NCBI GenBank assembly: GCA_027924645.1
Contig: BSBN01000495.1
Coordinates: 558,001-622,000, forward strand
Length of the DNA: 64,000 nucleotides
Source: Cunninghamia lanceolata
Lineage: Eukaryota > Streptophyta > Pinopsida > Cupressales > Cupressaceae
Direction: 5' to 3'
Every line of letters begins with the position of its first letter. Position 1 is the stretch's first letter. A program made the translations under genes and the position numbers. The notes under the pieces were generated by a model. The model worked only from the letters and a program-made list of their open reading frames with translations. It did not search any database and had not been told where the DNA came from. Positions 37,245 to 50,050 of the stretch are shown in pieces.

Positions 37245-38905
37245 ATGAAAAGATATATTCTACCAAAAATCATAGACAATAAATTTACCACATTCCTTAA
37301 GTAGATCATTCTATTTTGTTTAACTTATTGAAAATTGTACATATATTGTTGGACCTATAAAATATAAGCTCCAATTGCTTTGACCTAATAGTTGACCATT
37401 GTTATTATATTTGTAATCGTAGTTGGAAATTTTATTATTTTTAAAGAATATTCAAATAAAATTTTAGAAAATAATTTATATTAAACATATATTATATTAA
37501 TATGTATTTTTATTAAATACTTGAAAATTTGTATTTCATATAATATAAATATTTGAAATGAAAATTATCTTTAATAAATATTATTAAATCTATAATAAAT
37601 TTTATTAGTAATAAGATTTTACATAAAAACCATATCAATATGGAGGTTTAATAATTAATTTGATAATCTTGTATGATCAATTATAGAATAAAATACTAAT
37701 ATATAAATATTTAGAGTTTATCTACTACTGATTTCATTTCTAATGATGAAAGCATAATGTTAATTTCTCTATTTTTCATGAAATTTGATTGTATTTTTAT
37801 TTGAATTGTGATTACAACATTTGTACTAAAATGTGAAATGGACCTATAATGTTTCTCTAATCAAACTTTAGAGAAGAGTAATGAAATATAAACAAATAAA
37901 ATGATTATATTTGGAAAGGTAATTAAAATATATGTACTTAATTAGTAAATAACTAATTTATATAATGGAGTTTGAATATATAATAGAAGTGAAATAAACT
38001 TTGTAATTAAATATGAAGATGATGGATAATTAATGTTGATATCATTCTAAATCAATTAATCATTGTCATAAAATTAATTGCTTTACTAGATAATAAATGT
38101 GTTAGAATTTGAATTGTCACAAAAATGATGTTGATTGATCTTGAGCCTTACAAGTTTGTTCTCACTAACGTGAACATAATTTGATGTGTAAAATTGATTT
38201 TATCCAATGTGGACCTGATATAGTAGAAATTGGTGTCTAGAGATACCATTAAGGAGATTCAGAATTTGATAGGTGAACAGGTTCTTCTAGATCAAACCCC
38301 ATTGGTGGAAAGAAATAATGATTATAAAACATAATGAAGATAACATTTGGAGACATGTAAGTCATATATACGATGATTCATATTTGATTCCTTTACTTCT
38401 CTTAGAATTGGCATGTGGTCCAATTATTTTCCTATATGATCCTTGCATTCCTCTAGTATGTGTTTAAGCACATAATGAATGTATTTAAATTATACAATTT
38501 GACATAGCAACATGTCAAATGAAACATGTGTTAAGTTGGCTTACAATTGTTAGTGAAAGATGATGGGTTAGGAATGTGAATTAATTATTGATATGTTTAA
38601 TCTTGACTTTATATCATACAATTTGCCTTTTAACCCTTTTTATACTACACCATGCCTTCTTAGCCATTTTTTGCTACACATAAAATTTTAAATTAGAAAT
38701 ATGGAGATTTTTTTTATGAATAAGTATTTGTATAGAATTTAATTATGTTTGTCACAATATAAAATAGGTTAAATATATATTAATTGGGTTTACTAATTGC
38801 ACCACCATTTGATCTATAGCCCAATAGGGTATGTTGGTTGGAAATACCTTTTTTAACAACTTTTGTAACATGGTCCAAGGGTAAAAGAAAGAAGTTGGGT
38901 CCACT

Positions 38906-39976
38906 TGAAAGGAAGAAAGGTATGTGGAATAGCTTCCTACGCCAAACTGATGAGGGGAGAGTTACACAATTTTTTCATCCTTATAGTAATAGAGAAGATG
39001 ATATGTATCTTAAAACATAAATCAATAACATAACATAAACCATAACATAGATATACGTGGGGAAAACCCTTTTGGGTAAAATACCCCACTCCAAAGCACA
39101 ACCTGGAATGTATTATTCAATAAACAATATGTGGTTACAATACACTTACAGATCGATACTCTTGTAAGAGTTCACAACACTTTGTTTCAGGAGCAATTTT
39201 GGCAGCATAACAGTACCTACAAATCAACATTCAAAACTAGCTCCAAGTAGCACCTTATATAGACTTTACAAGGCATGAGATGAAGATTCTAGGAGGTGGG
39301 GCATCCAAATCCACATGGCACACTTTCCCATGCCCTCCTACTACCTGTGACACTTGTTCAACACTTTCTAACTACCACCGACACTTGTCCAATCCTGTCA
39401 TAGGAATCTCCTCTACATGGGCGTCCCAAATTTACTATTTATGTCTTCTGATAGATGATCTTACACATCTTACAACTATCATAGAACCTGTTATATATGA
39501 AAACACTTACAGTTTTAAGAGAATTTGTCATAACTAACTATTTCTAGAACATTCTCTTACAACTCATCATAGGCTAACTTGGGCACTCCAAAATGGCTAA
39601 GTCAAAGATGCCTCTTACAGTATCATATGTATTCAAATGACACTTGTCTTCATCCCTTCTATTTTTGGCTCTTACACTATCATATAATCTACCATATCTT
39701 ATGTATCATAGAATCTGTCATGGATCCTGGCAAATTACCTCTAGGTGTTGATACATGGAAAAACTATGCCAACAAAACATGGGATGCCTACTTCCTCATA
39801 TGAGGAAAAAATACATCTAATCACCTTCCATGTAGGGTGACACATCACTGGGCCAACTCCCACAAAGTGAAGAAATAAGATTCAATGGAAATTTACAATA
39901 GTACACAAAAATTACATAAATAAATAAGTAAAAACATTTGGAATTTGCAAAGGTTTAGATGCCTTAATTTCCAACA
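38906..39976 (-). repeat. 3' LTR of copia element B
   Basis: Plus-strand reading TGAAAGGAAG ... TTCCAACA. The purine tract CAAGTAGGAGAA on the minus strand (39977-39988) precedes it, which fixes the orientation. Confidence 0.9.
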
Positions 39977-40025
39977 TTCTCCTACTTGTTGAACACCTTT
40001 GAAGAGCCAAAAGATAATTATTAAA

Positions 40026-43000
40026 TTAATTTCTTGGGGCCAAGAGACCCATAGACTTTGAACACCATCTGGACTTCTTTGTGCTCATAGGTTTTGTAAA
40101 GGAATCTACAACATTTGTCAATGTGTCAACTTTCTCTAAATTCACCTTCCCATCCTCTACCATGTCATGAAAAAAATGGTACTGGACATAAATATGTTTT
40201 TTTCTCACATGAAAAGTAGGATTCTTCACCAAACATATGGAACTATGACTGCCACAAAAAATAGTGATCATACCTTCATCAAACCCAATGTTAGAACATA
40301 ATCTCTTAAGCCAAATGGCTTCCTGACAAGCATGAGTTGTTGTCATGTACTATGCTTTTGTAGTGGACAAAGCAACAACAACTTGCCGCTTACTCATCTA
40401 GCTAAATGCACCACCGAACATAGTAAAAACATAACCACTGGTTGATCTTCTATTGTCAATATCTCCAGCCAATCTGAATCCACAAATCCATGAATACTCA
40501 CAAAATGCCAAGGTCCTGCAAGATAACCATGATAATATAGGGAATACTTAGAAGTACCCCACAATTATCTGAACCCTCTCTTCACTACATCCCAATGTAC
40601 CCATCCAAGGTTAGCCATAGAACGACTAAGGACTCCCACTGCTTAGGTAATGTCTAGTCTTGTATAGACCATATCATACATCAAGCTACCAACAACACTA
40701 GCATAAGGAACTCTTGTCATGTCCTCCACCTCAATAGGAGATTTTGGGCAGTCCAAAATAGATAACTTCATCCCCAATATCAGAGGAACAGTCAATGGTC
40801 TACAAGATGCCATGTTGAATATCTCCAACATAGAATTCACATACTTACTCTAACTCAACCAAATTTTTATGTTTTCAATGTCTCTTCTAATTTCCATCCC
40901 AAAAATGTACCTAGCTACCCCTAGATTTTTCATCTCAAACTATGTTGAAAGTTGAGACTTCAAATAAAAAATCAAGTTCTTTCCATTCCCAAAAACAACA
41001 TATCCTCAACATATAATGCAGTAATGAGAATGCAATCATTATCCATCTTATAATAAACACAATGATCTAATTTTGATCTTAGAAATCCCAAACTCAACAC
41101 AAAAGCATCAAACTTCTGGTACCATACAAAGAATTTTTCAACTTGCAAATGACATTTTCTTTAGATTAAACAATGTAGTTCTCTGGTTGTGACATATAAA
41201 TACCCTCCTCCAAATCACCATGAAGGAAAGTTGTATTCATATCCATCTATTCAACTTCAAGATCATACATTGTTGTAAGAGATAACAATAATCTAATGGA
41301 TGTCATCTTTGCAACGGGAGAGAAAATATTAACATAATCTATTCCCTCAACCTGGGAATACCCCTTCATAACCAATCTAGCCTTATACTTATCAACACTT
41401 CCATCTATACGAAATTTCTTTTTGAACACCCATTTGCATCCAATGGGTTTTCGTCCTTCAAGAAAAGGCACCAAGTCCCAAGTATTATTCTTTTCCAAAG
41501 TAGCCATCTCTTCTTCCATGGCCTCTTTCCAAGAACCTATATATTTCATACCCATAGCCTCTTTTAGAGTTCTAAACTCATTAATGTTAGAAATCAAGGC
41601 AAAAATACAACTAGAATCAACAAATGAATAACCAAACCTTTCTGTTTACCTCCTAATCCATGTAGACCTCCTCAAAAGATGAGGTTGAGGTTCTTCTTCT
41701 TCTTCTTCTGAACTTTCAGAGCTACTAGAGATCTCCTCATCACCAGGTCCAATAAGAGCTTTCGGCTCGGTCTTCTCAAGGGTAGAAGGAAACTGAACCA
41801 CATCCTCTTTCTTAAGGTAGAAGGAAACTGAATCACATCCTCTTTCTTTTCTTTCTCTTCTGGTTGTAGAACAATAAGAGGACTTCTCTAAAGATAACAC
41901 TTTTTCTATACAAGAATTTTTTGGCTACAGGATCCCAAAGCTTGTACCCTTTCACACTGACACTATATCTAATGAAGATACACTTAACCACCTTGTTCTC
42001 TAATTTCAAGACCTCTTCTCCTTAGGCACATGTGCATATGCCTCACAACCAAATACTCAAAGATGTCTCGAAGAAGGATTTTTACGAGACCACACCTCCA
42101 TGGGTGTCTTCTCAACAAGCGTTGAAGTAGGAGACATGTTAATTAGGTAGCAGGTAGTGGCTATAACTTCAGCCCAAAACTTTTGTTCGAGGATAGCTCC
42201 ACTAAGCATACTCCTAGCCTTCTCCATCAATGTCTTGTTCATCCTCTCTGTAACTCCACTTTGCTAATGGGTGTATGGAGTTGTCTTATGTCTTTCAATC
42301 CCATGTTATTTACAAAACTTCTCGAATTCTGTTAAACAAAACTCACCACTATTGTAAGTCCTCAAACACTTAATTTTTTTACTAGTCTGATTCTCTACAA
42401 AAGCTTTAAACTCTTTGAACTAACTAAAGACTTCATATGTTCTTCTATGGAAATAAATCCATGTCCTACTGTAATCATCAATGAATGATACAAAATATGC
42501 AGACTTAGAAATCGAAGGAACATTCATAGGACCAAACACATTAGAATGAATTAGATCTAACACCTTAGAAGATTTTTGAGAACTAGAGTAAAATTGAATA
42601 TGGCTTTGCTTTCCATATACGTAATGTTCGCTAAAATTGAACTCGAGATTACAATCATTTAACCCCTTGATGAGGTTCTTATTTTTCAATGCTCTAAGAC
42701 CCTTCTCACCAATGTGACAAAGTCTCTCATGCCACAACTTTATCTTATCAACAAGAAGTTTCATCTCCAAAGCACAAGCACCCTTAGGTACTTAGAAAGC
42801 ATGACCATATGAAGTAGATGCAACACACTTCTTTGTTATTGGTTCCAACATAGTGAGGATGAAGAATCTGAAGCTCTCTTCTTCGAAACAGAAGAACTAT
42901 TGCACTGAATAGTGCATGCATCTAGCTGAATAGAGTGCCTCTCTAAACACTCTTTACAAGAACCATAGCTCCTCTCATCATCTTGCATCCTCCATTCGAG

Positions 43001-44100
43001 AAGACAAGGTCTGCACACCCACATCATTCAACTTACATAAAAAAGGTTCCATAACAAACCAGGGATATGCATAACACCATTGATCCCCTTCACTTGTCCA
43101 TTAGGGAATCAGATCAAGACTCTTCTACAACCAACAATCTTCAGGTGAGAGTCATCACCTAGGTACACCTTTCAACCATTGAACTCTTCATACTTTGTGA
43201 ACCAACCCGATGTCAGGTCATGTGGAAGGAAGCACCAAAATCTATCAACCACTCATATTTTGATGCATGGGTGGCTAAGGCAGCACAAAACCATCACCAT
43301 CATCTTGGGACTTGTCAGAATTTGAATCGAAAAAGTTCTTTTTCTTCTTCTCCTCCTCCTTAGACTCCTTTCAGAAGTGGCTAGGTTGGACCGAGTTCCA
43401 ACATAGTGCTTTGGAATTTTCAGGAGACTTAGATCTTCCATGATATTTGGATCTTCGATTATCTACTTTCTTGTCCTTTTTCCCTTTGTCCTTTGATCAA
43501 CCATGAACCGCAAGAGCCTCCTTAGCCATTTCAAAATATTTTCTCAGCATCTCTTCAGACATTAATGATGCAACCACTTTATCCATCTTGAAGGTGGTAG
43601 TGGTACTCCCAATGGCCATAACAAGGTGATCCCATGAATCTAGAAAAGAACACAACAAGGTCATGCAATGATCCTCCTCCTCCATCTTCACTCCAATAGA
43701 GCTAAACTGGGCAACAAGCATATAAAACTGTCTAGGTGATCTACAAGAGATCCTCTATCTTTCATCCTTAGAGAGTACATCTTCTTCCTCAGGAACAACT
43801 CATTTACCAGGGATTTAGCCTGATAAATTTGACCAAGTTTCTTCCACAAGTTTTTAGCCTTAGTCTCTCCATGGACATTCAACAAAATAGAGTCAGCCAA
43901 ACAGAGTCTTATCCGACCCTTAGCCTTCTAAGCCATTAGATCCCAGTCTTCTTGCTTCATGTATGTTGGCATCTTTCTAGACATAGTAACCCATAGATCC
44001 TGATCTACAAGCATGTCCTCCATTTTGAGTTTCCACAATTCAAAATTATTGCCATTAAACTTCTCCATCTCTATTCTTCTAGATTTGCTTTCTATCTCCT
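40026..44100 (-). pseudogene. broken copia gag-pol polyprotein of element B
   Basis: Minus-strand domains from 44100 down: gag with KNLWKKLGQIYQAKSLVNEL (43688-43900) and a further gag piece at 43497-43721; a degraded zinc-knuckle region near 43380; a decayed protease near 43200; GAG-pre-integrase at 42600-42770 (WHERLCHIGEKGLRALKN); integrase pieces to about 42000; reverse transcriptase 41247-41597 with GCKWVFKKKF and [16 protein letters not shown]; and RNase H with RKKHIYVQYHFFHDM in the 40026-40346 frame. Stops and shifts interrupt every domain junction. An acidic Ser/Glu run sits near 41700, in the linker between integrase and reverse transcriptase. Confidence 0.9.
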
Positions 44101-44198
44101 TCCTGCAACAAGATCACAAAATGCTTTGCACAAACTCCCACTCAATCGAAGATCAATAAAAAAAACCCTCTACCCAACAACTAGGATGAAAACTTGCC

Positions 44199-44211
44199 AG
44201 GATTTGATACC
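44199..44211 (-). promoter_or_regulatory. primer binding site of element B
   Basis: On the minus strand TGGTATCAAATCC, two bases inside the 5' LTR. It keeps the first eight bases of the initiator tRNA-Met site and has drifted after that. Confidence 0.75.
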
Positions 44212-44213
44212 AA

Positions 44214-45283
44214 CTTAAAGGAAGCAAGTTATGTGGAATAGCTTCCTATATTGAACTAATGAGGAGAGAGCTATCCAAATTTGTAATCCTTATAATAATA
44301 GAGAAGAAGATATGTATCATAAAACATAAATCAATAACATAACATAAACCATAACACACATATATACATGGGGAAAACCCTTTCAGGTAAAAATCCCCAC
44401 ACTCCAAAGCAATGTATTATTCAATAAACAATATGTGGTTACAATACACTTGTAGAGCTATACTCATGCAGGAGTTCACAACACTCTATTTCATAAGCAA
44501 TCCTGGTAGCATAACAATACCTACAAATCAACATACTAAACTAGCTCCAAGTAGCACATTATATAGAATTTACAAGCCATGAGAAGAAGCTTCTAGGAGG
44601 TGTGGTGTCCAAATCCACATGGTACACTTTCCCATGCCCTCCTTCTGCCTGTGACACTTGTTCAACACTTTCTAACTACCACCAACACTTGTCTAATCCT
44701 GTCATAGGAATCACCTCTACATGGGCACTCTAAATTTACTATTTCTAGCTTATGATAGATTCTCTTACACATCTTACAACTATTAGAGAATCTGTCATAT
44801 ATGATGTAACACTTATAGTTAGAAGAGAATATATCATAACTGACTATTTTTGGAATATTCTCTTACAACTTGTCATAGGTCTACATGGGTGCTCCAAAAT
44901 GGATAAGTCAAAGATGTCTCTTATAGTGTCATACATGTAAATGACACTTGTCTTCATCCCTTCTATTTCTAGCTCTTACATTGTCATAGAATTTGTCATA
45001 TCTTACGCACCATGTAATCTTTCCTACATCCTAACACATGACCTCTAGGTGCCAACACATGGAAAAACTATGCCAACACAACATGGGATGGCTACCTCCT
45101 CATATGAGGACAAAACACATCTAGTCACCTTCCATGTAGGGTGACACATCATCATGCCAACTCCCACAAAGTGAAGAAATAAAATTTACATAGAAATTTA
45201 CAATTTGGTAGGAAAAAATAACATAAATAAATAAGTATAAACATTAGAAATTTTTGAAGGTTGAGACACCTTAATTTGCAACA
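44214..45283 (-). repeat. 5' LTR of copia element B
   Basis: Partner of 38906-39976. Its inner end reads TTAAAGG where the other LTR has TGAAAGG; its outer end is GCAACA followed by the CCACT duplication. Confidence 0.9.
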
Positions 45284-45288
45284 CCACT

Positions 45289-45623
45289 TTTAGTGAAAGT
45301 GTCACGGGGAAAAAAAATCCTGATAGGAATGCGCAGATGTTTCATAAAAATGTGTACACACTTAGGAATAGGAGCCCAAACCTAAACCCTCACCCATATA
45401 GAATGGGTACTTATTCTACTTTGGGCTCCCATTCCTAAATGAGTACCTATTAGTAAAAGGTACTCATTTAGGAATGCACACCCATTCTGAAAAACTAAAA
45501 TTAGGCTGACAAGGCATATAATTGAAATGGGTACCTGTTTCTAAATGTATGTCACATTCTATTTTAGAATAGGTACCCATTTCTACATGGTTAGCCATTT
45601 CTTTTTAGAATGTGTTCCCATTA
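45289..45623. repeat. remaining 3' flank of ACC oxidase unit 3
   Basis: Matches about 24490-24820 in unit 2, including the GTGTCACGGG run and the degenerate AATGGGTACC motif cluster. Similarity stops at CCCATTAT, where element E begins. Confidence 0.85.
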
Positions 45624-46188
45624 TGATCTAAATTTTAATGGAGAATTTAGATAACAATACCTAGCGCTAGGCTTGTGGTATTGTAAAAATAAAAAATGCT
45701 CAATGTGTAGAACTTGTAAGAAGTTGCAGGCAACCAAAGAGGATTTCTTATTGCATCAAAAGTTGAATATATACAATGAGCAAGAATGTGAAAGGTCACC
45801 TTATCCATAGAATTTAAAATGGATAGTTGGAAGGTGACAAAACTAATAAAATTCAAATTTTCAATTTTTTTCAAAATTTCAAAAAACTACTAAATTTTGG
45901 ACCCCACTAGGCAGGGTCATAACTTCTAGCCAGCTAGTCGAAATCTAGACATTTCAGACTCATTGGAAAGATCTCCTAAAGAGCTAGATTGAGTTGTGTT
46001 GAGCCTTTCCTATGGCTATCACTCAAAAGAAACTGGAGAAAGTCTTGACCCCAAATTCCACTCCGTAGGCCTCTGAAAATGCCAATTACTAGGATGTAGA
46101 CAAAACTAGAAAAAAATACTGAAAAACTAGAATATAGAACTTGCATGAACAAATTTCACCCTAATGCTTCTAAATCTCTGCGGGATCA
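45624..46188 (-). repeat. 3' LTR of gypsy element E
   Basis: 565 bp with perfect 5-bp inverted ends TGATC...GATCA. Before it on the minus strand stands AAGGGGGAAGCAA, a good polypurine tract (46189-46202). There is no second LTR in the window, so the boundary rests on the tract, the inverted ends and the break in unit similarity. Confidence 0.7.
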
Positions 46189-46202
46189 TTGCTTCCCCCT
46201 TG

Positions 46203-49200
46203 AGAGGCAATGGGACCCATTGCACCTATGTATTGCAATAGATGAGGAAATTTCTTCTCAATTTGGTCCTTAGTGAACCATTTTCCTTGATGTGGAAGTT
46301 GTCCTGCCTGTACCACCCGATAGAGAGGAATCTATTGTTTCTTCAATGTTTTCACCACAACATCAGTAATTTGAGCACACTTGAGAGGGGTAGTAGTGTC
46401 TGGATTTAACTCTGAGCAACTTATATGTTTTGCAACATCTGAAGTGTCCAACAATGGTGGAAAATATGGCCACAACAATTCAACATTGAAAACAGGATGT
46501 AGTCCAAGAAAAGATGGAATATTGAGTTCAAAAGCATTTTCACCAACTTGTTTGATGATGGTGTATGGACCATATCAAATAGGACAGAGTTTCTTGTGAG
46601 GCCCTTGAAGTCTTTCTTTCTGAATATGAAGCCAAACCTTGTCCCCAACCTTCAACTGATGAGGTGTACGATGCTAATCATGTCTGTCCTTGTATTTCTG
46701 ATTACTATATTGTAGTATCTCATGGACTTGTTGTTGAATATGATGTATCTTCTCCACAAACATAGTTGCCCTGTTTGCCTCTTTTTTGAATGTGTTGATG
46801 GGTCACTCAACATAGTTGGCAATGCTACATTAATTGGAGCCAATGGTTGGTAGCCAAGACATACCTCAAATGGACTGTGCCGTGTGGAACCATGTAGTGC
46901 TCGATTGTAACTATGCTATACATATGGCAAACTATCATCCCAAGTTCGAGGATGTTTGGAATCGTAAATCCACAAAATGTGAATGATCATCTGATTCACC
47001 ACCTCAGTCTGCCCATCTATTTAGGGATGGAAGGTAGTGGATTTTGTCAACTTTGTGTCCATCGAGGCCCAAAGTGCTAACCAAAAATTGCTAAGAAATC
47101 TACTATCCCTGTCAGATATGATGGTTTGTGGCAATCCAAAGTATACCCAAACATTCTCAAAGAAAAGCTTGGCAGTTTCTTCTGCAAAGACTCCTTTCTT
47201 GCAAGCCACTATGACAACCATTTTTAAAAACCTGTCTACCACCACATATACACAATCATGCCCACTTCTGGTAGAAGGTAGTCCAAACATGAAATCCATT
47301 GAAACTGAATGCCAAGGTTGGTCAGGGAGTGGAAGAGGTGTATACAATCCTTGTTTACAATTGGCAAGCTTTGCAATGGTACAAGAAGTACAAGATTGAA
47401 TGTATAAAATGACATCATGTCTCAATTTGGGTCAATAAAAATACCTCTGAAGTACAACAATAGTCTTCTCCACTCTAAAGTGTCCTGCAACACGGCTGTA
47501 GTGTGCCTCCGATATCATCTTTTGCCACTCCTTGGTTGGAACACATATGTGTCCCATATGACAGAGAATCCCATCCTTCAAGTAGAAATCAGTGGTTTGT
47601 TTTCCCTCTACTAGATTGTTGTAGATCTCAGCAAAATTAGGATCTATTCATACAACTGAGGTCAATCTATTGTGTGGTGGCCACAAGAATCCAATACCAC
47701 TGTCAGGGCTATGATTGGAGGTCTACTCAAATAGTCTACAACTTTGTTAGTAGCTCCCTTCTTGTGGCAGATATTGAGATGAAATTGTTGCATGTTGGTA
47801 GACCATCTTTGATGCCTATCATTTTGTAGCTTCCCTTTTGTTTGTAGAAATTGCAGAGGTTTATGATCTGTGTGAATGATAGTCTCCTTCCCTAGAATGT
47901 AGTGTTTCCATTGTTTACAGGCTTGCACAATAGCATACAACTCCTTATCATAGGTGGGGTACTTACGTACTGTGTCAGAGAAAGTCTCACTATGGTAGGC
48001 AACTGGATGCCCGTGTTGTATGAGAACTACTCCTAGTGCATAGTCTGAAGCATTTGTTTCAATTTGAAAAGATTATTGCAGATCTGGGAGTGCTAGTACT
48101 AGTGCAGAACATAGCCTCTTCTTCAACTCCATGAATGCTTTCTGTTGTACCTCTGTCCAGCAAAATTTTATCCTTGGTCCTCCTCTCAGTGCTTGATTCA
48201 TAGGCCATGCCAAATGTGAAAAACCAAGTACAAATCTCTGATAGAAATTGGCTAGACCCAAGAAGCTACGAAGTTCTGTGAGACTTTTGGGAGATGGCCA
48301 ATCTTTGAGAACCTATATCTTTTCAGGGTCCACATGAACACCTATTCTATCCATAATGTATCCCAAATATTGAATACTCTCCATGCCAAAAGAACACATA
48401 TCTATGTTAGCATATAGCTTGTGTTGTTGCAAGGTTGAAAGCACTTGCTAAACATGCTGCAGATGGTCACCCTATGTTTTGCTAAGGATGAGTATGTCAT
48501 CTAAATAGATGACAACAAAAGAACCAATGAATGGTCTGAGGACATCATCCATCAACCTCATGAATGTGGAAGGGGCATTGGTCAAGCCAAAAGGCATGAC
48601 TAGCCACTCAAACAACCCTTCCTTGGATTTGAAAGCAGTCTTCCACACATCCGATGGCTCAACTGGGACTTGATATCTAGATTTCAAGTCAATTTTGGTG
48701 AAACATTTTGTCCCCCTAAGCTGGTCCAGCAAATCATCAATGCAAGGGAGTGGATATTAGTTCTTCACAGTGATTTTGTTGAGAATCTGATAATCAATAC
48801 AAAGTCTCCACGTTCCATCCTTCTTTTTGGCCAAAACAATTGGACTTCCACATGGTGAAGCACTTGGGCGAATGTGTCCTTTCTTGATCAACTCTTGAAT
48901 CTGCTACTTGATTTCTTCATTCTCCAAAACTAACCTTTTGTACAATGGCCCACTTGGTAATGGTGTCCCTAGAATTAGATCAATCCGATGCTTGACTTGG
49001 CAGTGTAGTGGTACCCCTATTGGCGAATTGAATACATCCTGATATGTTGACAATATTTTCTCCATCTGTTTCTATTCAGCTGTGGTAGGGGACACTTTGG
49101 TATGACTATTGGCAACAACGAACCTTGCCTCCTCAGGTTGAACCATTAGTAGGACAAATTTTCCAGTGTGAGCAATCAAACGCTTACATTGTTTTGCAGT

Positions 49201-50000
49201 AATCAAAGATACTAGTTCTACATGACTTACCTCAGGTATTCGATACCTCTTTTCTCCCAACTCGATGGTAACACTGCATGGCCTTGACTCATAGACTCCA
49301 TGGCGCTTGTACATGTATGGGTGCCCCAACAACACATCACATACATCTAAAGGTGCCACATCACATATTACTTCATCTTTGAATGGCTTGATAGAATAAG
49401 GTAAGAAAAACTGTTTATTCACCAGAATGTCTTGTCCCTGACTTACCCATCCCATATGATATGGCTATGGATGTTGTGTTGTCTGAAGATTCAATCTTTT
49501 CACAGTTTTAGCAGAGATCAAATTCTTTTGACTTCCACTATCCACAATGAAATGAAGAGCCTTTCTGTTTACCCACATCTATGAGTAGAACAAGCATTCA
49601 TCATCTTCATGGGGCATGACTTTGGTAGTGGCAACTATGGCATGTGGGTCAGCCTCAATGATTTGTTCACCTTTAGTTTATTCACAAGGATTTGTAGGCA
49701 GCGACTCCTATTCCATCTCTCCTTGACAAATTTCTGCCAACAAAGTCTTTGTGGTATGACAGTCTTTAGTGTTATGACTAGGGCTCTTATGGAATTCACA
49801 CATCTTCTACTTAACCCTATTTGATGTTGATGAGGTCTGTGAGGAAAAGTCATTGGTTGTCTGTTTCCCACCAAATTTGCTACCACCTTCACCCTTGAAT
49901 TTGTTGTTTGAGGGGTAATCTTTCTTCCCCTTTTGTTTGAATTTTTCCTCTATTTTTATTGCATATTTGAAGGTGGTACACAAGGTCTCAATATGTATGA
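46203..50000 (-). pseudogene. broken gypsy gag-pol of element E
   Basis: From 50000 down: gag end with a zinc-knuckle-like CEFHKSPSHNTKDC (about 49760-49800); protease with VDSGSQKNLIS near 49520 and a 127-codon open frame at 49072-49455; reverse transcriptase at 48472-48732 with [20 protein letters not shown] and an intact YLDD box at 48496-48507; RNase H with IIHTDHKPLQFLQT and VVDYLSRPP (47662-47940); integrase with the zinc-binding CTSC region, FGLPQTIISDRDSRF (47021-47425); and a C-terminal part with KVGDKVWLHIQKERLQGP near 46620. Frame breaks separate the blocks; several stops stand at Gln positions. Confidence 0.9.
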
Positions 50001-50050
50001 AATCCATTTATGTACGAAATCCATTTTCCTCTATTTTTACTGCATAAAAG
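49940..50050. other. junction between gypsy E and copia D with short duplications
   Basis: TTTTCCTCTATTTTTATTGC at about 49943-49962 recurs as TTTTCCTCTATTTTTACTGC at about 50024-50043. TGAAATCCATTTA and CGAAATCCATTTT also stand close together at about 49998-50024. Gypsy coding sequence ends on the left and copia integrase coding begins on the right, so the duplication marks the join. Confidence 0.6.

Larger units (their letters stand above)
38901..45288 (-). mobile_element. full-length Ty1/copia LTR retrotransposon, element B
   Basis: The element, 38906-45283, lies on the minus strand and is flanked by a perfect 5-bp duplication CCACT (38901-38905 and 45284-45288). Its LTRs are 1071 and 1070 bp. 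The empty site is preserved in unit 2 near 24485 (GTCCACTTTTAGTG), so the insertion came after the duplication of units 2 and 3. Internal order on the minus strand is gag, protease, integrase, reverse transcriptase, RNase H, all with breaks. Its pol resembles that of element A closely, but LTRs differ. Confidence 0.93.
45624..50010 (-). mobile_element. 5'-truncated Ty3/gypsy retrotransposon, element E
   Basis: On the minus strand this carries the end of gag, protease, reverse transcriptase, RNase H and integrase, then a purine tract and the 3' LTR. The outer edge at 45624 is where unit 3 loses similarity to unit 2. The 5' LTR and most of gag are missing at a junction near 50010 with element D. 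All domains contain stops or shifts. Confidence 0.87.
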
